44,789 nt of DNA from a virus. Location of the stretch: positions 1-44,789 of IMG/VR virus record IMGVR_UViG_3300035145_001847. The stretch is one strand, 5' to 3'. Below, piece after piece: positions 38,486 through 44,279 of the stretch; within the stretch, counting starts at the first letter, position 1, and each line of letters starts with the position of its first letter. Made by a program: the position numbers and the translations under genes. The notes beneath the pieces were generated by a model that had not been told where the DNA came from, searched no databases, and worked only from the letters and a program-made list of their open reading frames with translations.

Positions 38486-38816
38486 TAACTTTATTCAATC
38501 TACATTAAAAATTGTAGGGTGCTCTGCATTGTTTATTGGAATGACTGTGGCATTAGGTGAAAGTCCTGACATGGAAATATTTGCATATTTGTCAATGATA
38601 TTAGGAACAACATTTGTAATTATACATAGTTTCAGAGCAAATGATCATATGTATCTGTTAGTTTCTAGTGCAGGATTTTTACTTATTGGTAATGCGTTTC
38701 TAGGAACAGAAACAGCACTCATGCTTATGCCTGAATTAGCAATGACTGAAGATCAAGGTTGGTTTGCAAAATACGGCAAAGTAATTGTTGAAGTATTAAA
38801 AACGGTGGTAGGATAA
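38457..38816 (+). CDS. Multi-span membrane protein
   Basis: 119 residues, AAAGGAG nine bases upstream. Three hydrophobic spans: about 17-34 (LKIVGCSALFIGMTVALG), 40-57 (IFAYLSMILGTTFVIIHS) and 63-90 (MYLLVSSAGFLLIGNAFLG). The C-terminus (WFAKYGKVIVEVLKTVV) is amphipathic. Early inner-membrane protein of unknown function; one-base overlap with the next gene. Confidence 0.65.
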   Translation: MTSKQKKQINNFIQSTLKIVGCSALFIGMTVALGESPDMEIFAYLSMILGTTFVIIHSFRANDHMYLLVSSAGFLLIGNAFLGTETALMLMPELAMTEDQGWFAKYGKVIVEVLKTVVG

Positions 38817-39079
38817 TGAAAATATATTTAAAAGAAACAAATAAAGTACATGACGGTATACAAAAAGTATATAGTTTTCCAAATGGCTACGGTGCTAGTG
38901 TTGTGAAGCACAGTTATAGTTACGGTGGTAAAGATAATAAATGGGAATTAGCAGTTCTCAAAGATGGGGATTTATGTTATGACACAGATATCACATCAGA
39001 TGTACTTGGATATTTAAATGATCCTGAAGTAGATAGTTATTTAAGACAAATAGAAAAATTAGAGGTGGCAAATGCCTAA
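38816..39079 (+). CDS. Small early hypothetical protein
   Basis: 87 residues, TAGGA before the start. Begins MKIYLKETNKVHDGIQKVYS; beta-rich, with Tyr/Gly/Lys repeats (YGASVVKHSYSYGGKDNKWE). No membrane span. It overlaps the Api92-like gene by eight bases, whose Shine-Dalgarno site lies in its end. Function unknown. Confidence 0.65.
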   Translation: MKIYLKETNKVHDGIQKVYSFPNGYGASVVKHSYSYGGKDNKWELAVLKDGDLCYDTDITSDVLGYLNDPEVDSYLRQIEKLEVANA

Positions 39080-39602
39080 TTGGTGTAATAATCATATAAG
39101 ACTAGGTGGTCCTACTGAAGAGATAGAAAGAATCTGGAACATAATTGAAGATCAAGATACTGATGAAGGCTTATGTACTGCATTAGTACCATTAAAAAAC
39201 GGCTGGGAATATAACGATGCTGTGTCAACTTGGGGTACTAAATGGGACATTACTGATGGTTTCTTGGAATTTGATAAGCAAGGAGACTATTCAGAAATTA
39301 CAGGTTCTTTTGAAAGTGCCTGGAGTCCTCCTAAAGAAGCAGTATTAACATGGTTAGAAAATAATCCTGATTGTGATGCTGACTTACTCTTTTGTGAATT
39401 TGCTAACGATTTTATGGGAAATTTAGACAACGAATATGATATAAGTTCAACTCCAGTTACTTGGTTTCTTTCTACTGAAGAAGGAGCCGAATTGGATGAA
39501 GTATTTGATATTATAGGTATGAAAGAAGAATTACTTGAAGAAGAATATAAAGAAATACTTAACGAACCACTAACATTAAATGATCCAGAAACCGAGGTAT
39601 AA
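39072..39602 (+). CDS. Api92-like early protein
   Basis: 176 residues. The N-terminus MPNWCNNHIRLGG is the signature of the phage Api92-like (DUF1281) family, a ferredoxin-fold domain found in phage early genes. SEITGSFESAWSPPKEAVLT fits the second conserved block. The C-terminal third is very acidic (ELLEEEYKEILNE). GAGGTGG site. Likely a host-interaction protein; biochemical role not known. Its stop codon is part of the late promoter for the next gene. Confidence 0.75.
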   Translation: MPNWCNNHIRLGGPTEEIERIWNIIEDQDTDEGLCTALVPLKNGWEYNDAVSTWGTKWDITDGFLEFDKQGDYSEITGSFESAWSPPKEAVLTWLENNPDCDADLLFCEFANDFMGNLDNEYDISSTPVTWFLSTEEGAELDEVFDIIGMKEELLEEEYKEILNEPLTLNDPETEV

Positions 39603-39605
39603 ATA
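39598..39605 (+). promoter_or_regulatory. Late promoter (TATAAATA), leaderless arrangement
   Basis: TATAAATA, then TTATT, then the ATG at 39611. It overlaps the stop codon of the Api92-like gene (TAA at 39600-39602). Confidence 0.8.
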
Positions 39606-39610
39606 TTATT

Positions 39611-39895
39611 ATGGGACAATACGACTACAAAGTTGAAAGACAAAGACTGCTACTAGAAGCAGAAGAATGGGCACAAGGTGTTAAAGACATACATGCATTT
39701 AATACAAACGAAACTAAAATGTGGTATGAAAAACGACCAGAAGATGGTAGGGTAATAGATACTAGATATAATGATGAACGCATTAAAAGAGAATTATGCG
39801 GAGACAGACCCAAAGGTACCAAACGCACTATTTGGCTTTCAGGTAATCAACTCAAAGGCGACGATCTAATAAATGCTTATACTAAACAAACATAG
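39611..39895 (+). CDS. Hypothetical protein, leaderless late gene
   Basis: 94 residues, basic and charged, MGQYDYKVERQRLLLEAEEW start and a GTKRTIWLSGNQLKGDDLIN segment near the end. No membrane span, no known motif. Start defined by five-base spacing from the octamer; no Shine-Dalgarno site. Confidence 0.65.
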   Translation: MGQYDYKVERQRLLLEAEEWAQGVKDIHAFNTNETKMWYEKRPEDGRVIDTRYNDERIKRELCGDRPKGTKRTIWLSGNQLKGDDLINAYTKQT

Positions 39896-39896
39896 G

Positions 39897-39924
39897 TTGA
39901 CAAATTTTAATAAAAACGTATAAT
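39897..39924 (+). promoter_or_regulatory. Sigma70-type promoter immediately before an ATG
   Basis: TTGACA (39897-39902), 16-bp spacer, TATAAT (39919-39924), then AACAT and the ATG at 39930. The start site would fall at or next to the ATG. It could also feed the candidate RNA and tRNA-Glu downstream. Confidence 0.85.
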
Positions 39925-39929
39925 AACAT

Positions 39930-40181
39930 ATGAGCAAAGACATTTACAACGACGAAGAATTTAACAATCAAGTAGATGTCGAGGCGATATGTAAAAAGCA
40001 TAAAATGGGCAGATATGATTTAATAGAATTTACTGCCTTTGTGGCTAGACAATTAGATATAAAGCCACACGATGCTATGAAACGTATTTTAAAAGAAGAC
40101 GACTTAGTTGCATTTAAAAGTCAGTTAGAAGAACGCAGAGTAACTGCTGAACTTTCAAGGCAATTAAGAAAAAATAATTGA
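39930..40181 (+). CDS. Small early hypothetical protein
   Basis: 83 residues, helical and charged: EAICKKHKMGRYDLIEFTAF then VARQLDIKPHDAMKRIL. The spacing of helices resembles a small helix-turn-helix or adaptor, but no family can be named. No Shine-Dalgarno site. Probably translated from a leaderless or near-leaderless mRNA. Confidence 0.65.
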   Translation: MSKDIYNDEEFNNQVDVEAICKKHKMGRYDLIEFTAFVARQLDIKPHDAMKRILKEDDLVAFKSQLEERRVTAELSRQLRKNN

Positions 40182-40183
40182 GG

Positions 40184-40390
40184 AGCCCGAGTGGTATTTC
40201 GTAAACTGGGTTTGGGTAAAAAGGTGAGTGTAGTGACTACTGTTCCCCATGGTAAATTCCCAATGTGTACTGCTCCTCACACCTATTTATCAATAGGGGG
40301 TTAATAACCTCGGGTAAGGGACAGGTCCACGAAGCAACACCAGTCCACAATTTATTACACGACATGAGTGTAAAGTGTGGACCATCCCTC
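40184..40390 (+). ncRNA. Candidate structured non-coding RNA
   Basis: About 207 non-coding bases, richer in GC than neighbouring genes, with nested complementarity. CCCGAG (40186-40191) pairs with CTCGGG (40309-40314). Inside it GTGAG (40224-40228) pairs with CTCAC (40276-40280), TTGGG (40212-40216) can pair with CCCAA (40259-40263), and hairpins form at GTAGTGACTAC (40230-40240) and CCTATT/AATAGG (40282-40297). Downstream GGGA-CA-GGTCCAC (40318-40330) pairs with GTGGACC-A-TCCC (40377-40388), enclosing TTACAC/GTGTAA (40355-40373). GTCCACA (40343-40349) competes for the same strand (40376-40382), so two folds are possible. It precedes tRNA-Glu by ten bases. Of described RNAs, the manA motif of marine phages would be a comparison; I cannot establish identity. 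Confidence 0.6.
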
Positions 40391-40399
40391 CAGATTTGT

Positions 40400-40474
40400 G
40401 CCCTGTTCGTCTAGTGGTTAGGACACATGGTTTTCATCCATGCAACAGGAGTTCGATTCTCCTACAGGGTACCA
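40400..40474 (+). tRNA. tRNA-Glu (anticodon TTC)
   Basis: 75 bases with encoded CCA. Acceptor GCCCTGT pairs with ACAGGGT (first pair G-T), anticodon stem CATGG/CCATG around loop TTTTCAT (anticodon TTC), T-loop TTCGATT. Reads GAA, the commonest Glu codon here. Confidence 0.96.
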
Positions 40475-40475
40475 T

Positions 40476-41021
40476 TTAATTTGATAGATTAATTGTATAT
40501 TCTATAATTTCCCAACACTCTTTATCTGACTTAGGTTCACTAAAAGCACATTTAAAAGGTTTAGATTTATCTATTATAAAATGTGGTGCAGACTTTACTA
40601 GAGGTTCTCTTACCATATGTGTAATTACTGAAGGCGTCAGCAATTCTATTCTATGTAAAACATCATGATCCATAAAATAAGATGTACCTTCAATATTGTC
40701 AAATCTACAAGTTTCTTTAAACTTTATGTTATCCTGCACAATAACTCTTTCTGAACCTTCTTTACATTCTCCATACTCTAATCTATAATTAGAATTAAGA
40801 TCTTCTCCGTCTATTTTGTATAGTATGTTCCTTAACGTGCCTTTTAAAATTGTTGAGTTAAATCCACTACGATGATCATGTATGTCATCTATTAGTAATT
40901 CTGCTTTATCTGAATAAAAATTGTATACATTATAACCTCTGTTTAAAAGCAATTTGATAGTGCCGGTACCAACATACATAGTTTTACCGCCCATCTTTCT
41001 AAATTGATCAATTGTATACAT
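40476..41021 (-). CDS. Cupin-like protein
   Basis: 181 residues. LIDDIHDHRSGFNSTILKGT near residue 50 is a cupin motif 1 (HxH plus a downstream G), and SYFMDHDVLHRIELL near 120 supplies the later His of motif 2, enough for a metal-binding small beta barrel. Such cupins include dioxygenases, epimerases and isomerases; the substrate cannot be told. Start at 41021 set by the minus-strand octamer GGTAAATA with five-base spacing, without a Shine-Dalgarno site. Divergent from the ATP-grasp gene. The 3' end abuts tRNA-Glu head-on. Confidence 0.65.
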   Translation of the reverse strand: MYTIDQFRKMGGKTMYVGTGTIKLLLNRGYNVYNFYSDKAELLIDDIHDHRSGFNSTILKGTLRNILYKIDGEDLNSNYRLEYGECKEGSERVIVQDNIKFKETCRFDNIEGTSYFMDHDVLHRIELLTPSVITHMVREPLVKSAPHFIIDKSKPFKCAFSEPKSDKECWEIIEYTINLSN

Positions 41022-41026
41022 AATAC

Positions 41027-41034
41027 TATTTACC
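41027..41034 (-). promoter_or_regulatory. Minus-strand late-type promoter (GGTAAATA), leaderless
   Basis: GGTAAATA on the minus strand, then GTATT, then the ATG at 41021. One base off the usual NATAAATA. Confidence 0.65.
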
Positions 41035-41063
41035 GTTTTGAATTATAGGTATTACTGCTTTTA

Positions 41064-41071
41064 GTTAAATA
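41064..41071 (+). promoter_or_regulatory. Late-type promoter (GTTAAATA), leaderless
   Basis: GTTAAATA, then AGATT, then the ATG at 41077. It is 29 bp from the opposite promoter at 41027-41034, a back-to-back pair. Confidence 0.65.
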
Positions 41072-41076
41072 AGATT

Positions 41077-41928
41077 ATGTTTTACATTTATAGTCAAATG
41101 AATATCCATGGTACTAGAAAACGAGATAAAGATTATCTACTACTAATGGATACACTTGAAAGGTTGAATATAAAATATGAACATCTTCCGGAAGATATAT
41201 CTAAATATAATTTTACAAAAAATGATTTAATTTTTTTAAATTTTGGAGCAATAAATATAGATTTTTTATTAGAGCATAAAGATTTTAATAATACCAATGT
41301 TTATCCATCAATAGAAACGTGTAAAATTTATAACAAAGATAAATTTAATAAATTCTGTGAAAAAAATAATTTATCTATACCAAAAACTTTTTATTCTTTA
41401 GAGCAAACTAATGAAGATAATTTTCCTCTTCTATTTAAACCAGTATCTGGTTCGTTATCTGAATATTTAACATTATGTAACAGTAAAAACGATGTTTTGG
41501 AACAAATTAAATTATTAGAAAATGACAAATTTTATAGAAACAAAAATTATATTTTACAAGAGTTTATAGATACTGGTAATCCTGTAATTAAATATAGAAC
41601 AATTTTTTTAGGGGACATAACTTTAACATATAAAGCGGTATCACAAGAAGATAGTGCCTTTGTTACTTTAGGTGATAATGGAGTAGTAGGTGAAATAAAT
41701 CCAGATAATAAAGAAGTAGAAAATATATCAAAAAAATTTATAAGTGTAGCAAATAAAAATAATATAAATTTTGGTGCATTAGATATCATACAAGATTTGG
41801 AAGGTAAATGTTACCTTCTAGAAATAAATGCTCCTACTAAATTATACAGAGCATCGCAAGGTTTAGGTATAAATCTTTATGAAAGCATATTAAAATATAT
41901 CTTGACAAAGGACACAAATAAGTTATAA
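41077..41928 (+). CDS. ATP-grasp ligase
   Basis: 283 residues. ATP-grasp fold: FPLLFKPVSGSLSEYLTLCN (ATP-binding Lys and Gly loop), NYILQEFIDTG (adenine-contact region), VIKYRTIFLGDITLTYKAVS, and the metal-binding end FGALDIIQDLEGKCYLLEIN (D...E-x-N). Similar to RimK/glutathione-synthetase-type enzymes that join a carboxylate to an amine or thiol through an acylphosphate. Substrate unknown. Leaderless late-type promoter, divergent from the cupin. More AT-rich in codon use than its neighbours, which may indicate separate acquisition. Confidence 0.8.
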   Translation: MFYIYSQMNIHGTRKRDKDYLLLMDTLERLNIKYEHLPEDISKYNFTKNDLIFLNFGAINIDFLLEHKDFNNTNVYPSIETCKIYNKDKFNKFCEKNNLSIPKTFYSLEQTNEDNFPLLFKPVSGSLSEYLTLCNSKNDVLEQIKLLENDKFYRNKNYILQEFIDTGNPVIKYRTIFLGDITLTYKAVSQEDSAFVTLGDNGVVGEINPDNKEVENISKKFISVANKNNINFGALDIIQDLEGKCYLLEINAPTKLYRASQGLGINLYESILKYILTKDTNKL

Positions 41929-41929
41929 T
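41902..41929 (+). promoter_or_regulatory. Sigma70-type promoter immediately before an ATG
   Basis: TTGACA (41902-41907), 16-bp spacer, TATAAT (41924-41929), then AAGACG and ATG at 41936. It lies in the end of the ATP-grasp gene. Predicted start coincides with the ATG. Confidence 0.85.
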
Positions 41930-41935
41930 AAGACG

Positions 41936-42343
41936 ATGCATGTAAATATTACAGGGAGAATTGCAAAGAAAAAACAGATCGAACTGTTTGTTTACAATGT
42001 TATGCAATATCTTATGCCTAGACTTAAAAGACAAGTTGGTATAGATATTGCAGTAGTTTCAAAGTGCGACGGAAATAATTCAGCACTTTGTTGGGGCGAT
42101 AAGGATGGTGTCGAGATAGAAATAGCAAGACAGTCTTTTGATTATAAATTTACATTAGAAGAAATGATGTTAAATTTATCACATGAACTTGTTCATGCCA
42201 AGCAATTTATTAAAGGAGATTTACACCCAAATCTAAACAAATGGAAACGTATAGATTTTTCAAATGTACCTTATAGTAGAACACCTTGGGAAAAAGAAGC
42301 ATACTTATTGGAAGATAAATTAGTAAATAAATTTTGGAAATAA
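41936..42343 (+). CDS. Zincin-type metalloprotease-like protein
   Basis: 135 residues. LSHELVHAKQF contains HELVH (HExxH, residues 83-87) and WEKEAY (E121) gives a downstream Glu ligand, the layout of a minimal gluzincin or SprT-like protease. No signal peptide. Small single-domain zincins of this type occur in large phages and may cut a host or virion protein; the substrate is unknown. The promoter is sigma70-type with no room for a leader, so it may be an early gene inside a late region. Confidence 0.75.
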   Translation: MHVNITGRIAKKKQIELFVYNVMQYLMPRLKRQVGIDIAVVSKCDGNNSALCWGDKDGVEIEIARQSFDYKFTLEEMMLNLSHELVHAKQFIKGDLHPNLNKWKRIDFSNVPYSRTPWEKEAYLLEDKLVNKFWK

Positions 42344-42499
42344 ATGGCAATATATAAAAAAACAAGTGCAATAGTATCTACTAGAAAATCAACATCTCAA
42401 GGCACAGGCGGCAGAGGTAGAAGAGTTAAAGTTAGTATGTCTACTATGAACAAATCAAAGAAAAGATCATACAAAAAGTATAGAGGTCAAGGCAAATAA
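42344..42499 (+). CDS. Small basic protein, 51 residues
   Basis: MAIYKKTSAIVSTRKSTSQG then GGRGRRVKVSMS and NKSKKRSYKKYRGQGK. Arg/Lys/Gly-rich and presumably nucleic-acid binding, like the basic head peptides at 864 and 10919. It follows the metalloprotease stop without a gap and without an obvious Shine-Dalgarno site. Function unknown. Confidence 0.65.
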   Translation: MAIYKKTSAIVSTRKSTSQGTGGRGRRVKVSMSTMNKSKKRSYKKYRGQGK

Positions 42500-42501
42500 C
42501 T

Positions 42502-42509
42502 AATAAATA
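42502..42509 (+). promoter_or_regulatory. Late promoter (AATAAATA), leaderless arrangement
   Basis: AATAAATA, then GTAGT, then the ATG at 42515. Confidence 0.85.
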
Positions 42510-42514
42510 GTAGT

Positions 42515-43057
42515 ATGTTAGAACCTACTGATAAATGGCTATGCGAACTAGTTGAGCCTAAACATCCTGCTCTACATAAACCTGCGGATATAGATCCTTT
42601 TACTGCTCCAGAAGATGCCAATTGGGCACAAAGGGAAGTAGACATGTTTGAACTTATGCACAATAGACATGGCATAGGATTAGCAAGTCCACAAATAGGC
42701 AATAGTTATAATATGTTTGTTATGAATTTACATGGTTCAGGAGATGTAGGTGTTTACAATCCTAAGATACTTGAATTCAGCGAAGAAACTGTAAACATGG
42801 AAGAAGGTTGTTTAACATTTCCTTTATTATATTTTATGGTTAATCGTCCTGCAAAATGCAAAGTAAGTTATACTCTTTATGATGGTGTTACAGAAGTAGA
42901 AGATTGGTTAGATGGGATAGATGCAAGGTGCTTTCAACATGAATTTGAACACTTACAGGGAAAACTTTATCTTGATCATGCTAGTGAACTTAAATTACAA
43001 CGTGCTAAAAAGAAAAGAGACAAATACTTTAAGGAAATACAAAGGGCAACTAGATAA
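42515..43057 (+). CDS. def: Peptide deformylase
   Basis: 180 residues. Removes the formyl group from the N-terminal Met of new proteins. Motif 1 GIGLASPQIG (G53 to Q60 region; Ser replaces the usual second Ala), motif 2 EEGCLTFP (metal ligand C99) and motif 3 QHEFEHLQGKLY (H142, E143, H146) are all present. It uses an N-terminal extension typical of bacterial enzymes, and the C-terminal helix is basic. Phage deformylases are known from marine myoviruses. Leaderless late promoter; shares its last base with the GH6 gene. Confidence 0.93.
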   Translation: MLEPTDKWLCELVEPKHPALHKPADIDPFTAPEDANWAQREVDMFELMHNRHGIGLASPQIGNSYNMFVMNLHGSGDVGVYNPKILEFSEETVNMEEGCLTFPLLYFMVNRPAKCKVSYTLYDGVTEVEDWLDGIDARCFQHEFEHLQGKLYLDHASELKLQRAKKKRDKYFKEIQRATR

Positions 43058-43905
43058 TGTTTAATTATCCTTTTTGGGTAAACGACTTTGACAGAGTAAA
43101 AGATCACAGAATTACCCATCCAGAAGTTGCAAAAATATTTGAACAACCTGTAGCATTCTGGTACGGGGCAAAAAAGAACAAAAATGCAACAAAAAATTTA
43201 GATAAAAGTCTTAAACGTCTTTTAAAAAGAACACTTCCAGGGTTACCTTACTTTGTGTTATACAACTTACCTAACAGAGATTTAGGACATTACAGCAAAG
43301 GAGGAGCCTCTGATGCCACAGAATACTTATTATTCCTACAAGAGTTTTGTGCAGGCATTGAAGGACATAAACCAATTGTAATATTAGAGCCTGATGCCTT
43401 ACCTCATACTACATTAATGAATAGCGATCAAGCAGAATATCGTATAAACTTATTACAAGCAGGTATTGATATACTTACAGAAGAAAGTGATGCTTATGTG
43501 TATGTTGACATAGGACACAGTAATTGGTTAGACCCTAAAGACGCCGCTGAACTGATCACAAGGGTCTCTAATGACCGTGTTAGGGGGTTTAGTGTTAATG
43601 TTAGTAACTATAGATCAACAAAAGAAAGCATGGAATGGGCCTTAAAGATATGTGAATATAATGATAATTGGAACTTTGTTATAGATACAAGTCGCAATGG
43701 TAATGGCCCTCACGGTAATGATTGGTGTAATCCGCCGGGTAGACTAGTAGGAGAATTTCCAACATGTAATACAGGTGAGGAAAAATGTGATGCATTCTTA
43801 TGGATTAAAATACCCGGAGAGTCAGATGGAAAAGGTAATGGTGGACCCAGAGCTGGAAAGTTTTGGCCTGAGATGGCTACAGAATTAGTTAAGGATATTA
43901 ACTAA
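43057..43905 (+). CDS. Glycoside hydrolase family 6 (cellulase-type) enzyme
   Basis: 282 residues. Family 6 signatures are complete: YNLPNRDLGHYSKGGASD with D75 (equivalent of Trichoderma Cel6A D175), VILEPDALPH with D113 (the D221 proton donor), YVDIGHSNWL, FSVNVSNYRS, FVIDTSRNGNG, DWCNPPGRLVGEFPT and LWIKIPGESDG with D257 (D401 equivalent). GH6 enzymes cut beta-1,4-glucan by inversion. There is no signal peptide, linker or carbohydrate-binding module, so this is the catalytic domain alone. It would act after lysis, from the virion, or on an internal glucan. It overlaps the deformylase by one base and the convergent gene by eight bases. A depolymerase role against a beta-glucan surface is inferred. 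Confidence 0.9.
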   Translation: MFNYPFWVNDFDRVKDHRITHPEVAKIFEQPVAFWYGAKKNKNATKNLDKSLKRLLKRTLPGLPYFVLYNLPNRDLGHYSKGGASDATEYLLFLQEFCAGIEGHKPIVILEPDALPHTTLMNSDQAEYRINLLQAGIDILTEESDAYVYVDIGHSNWLDPKDAAELITRVSNDRVRGFSVNVSNYRSTKESMEWALKICEYNDNWNFVIDTSRNGNGPHGNDWCNPPGRLVGEFPTCNTGEEKCDAFLWIKIPGESDGKGNGGPRAGKFWPEMATELVKDIN

Positions 43906-44275
43906 CACCTGAAGGATCAGAAACGTCAACAGTATCTGGACTAGGTTCTACCTCATGATCTGCTCTTGGTGAATTTAATTCTGCTTCTAAATAGTTTTTA
44001 GCACCTTGTAAATAACTATGTGCCTTAACAATTTTTGCTTGCCACCAATGAGGGAAATCTGAATCAGGTAAGTCTTTTAACATTTTATGTAAGTCAATAG
44101 CATTTTTACCAATAAGATATAATTCTTTAGAGATCATACCCCTTTCATTATCTATGTGACCTACAGCAACTTTTTTAGTATCGCCTTCACCAGTATCTGA
44201 TTTATAATCAACGCCTGGCTCACCGTCTTCGTTTACTATTCCTGCTAATTGTTGTAGTCTATCTATTTCGTTCAT
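43898..44275 (-). CDS. Hypothetical protein with head-leader-like N-terminus
   Basis: 125 residues. The start at 44275 (MNEIDRLQQLAGIVNE then DGEPG) is chosen because it lies exactly five bases after the octamer; the longer frame begins inside the promoter. The first 16 residues resemble the leaders of head-targeted proteins, with NE as a possible cleavage site. The rest is acidic with a helical core (FPHWWQAKIVKAHSYLQGAK). Convergent with the GH6 gene (eight-base overlap). Function unknown; may be virion-packaged. Confidence 0.65.
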   Translation of the reverse strand: MNEIDRLQQLAGIVNEDGEPGVDYKSDTGEGDTKKVAVGHIDNERGMISKELYLIGKNAIDLHKMLKDLPDSDFPHWWQAKIVKAHSYLQGAKNYLEAELNSPRADHEVEPSPDTVDVSDPSGVS

Positions 44276-44279
44276 ACAC

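Noticed and set aside
40284-40291. Minus-strand GATAAATA inside the candidate ncRNA
   Set aside because: No gene follows in the minus direction at a sensible distance; the sequence is explained by a hairpin arm and loop. An antisense transcript is possible but unsupported.
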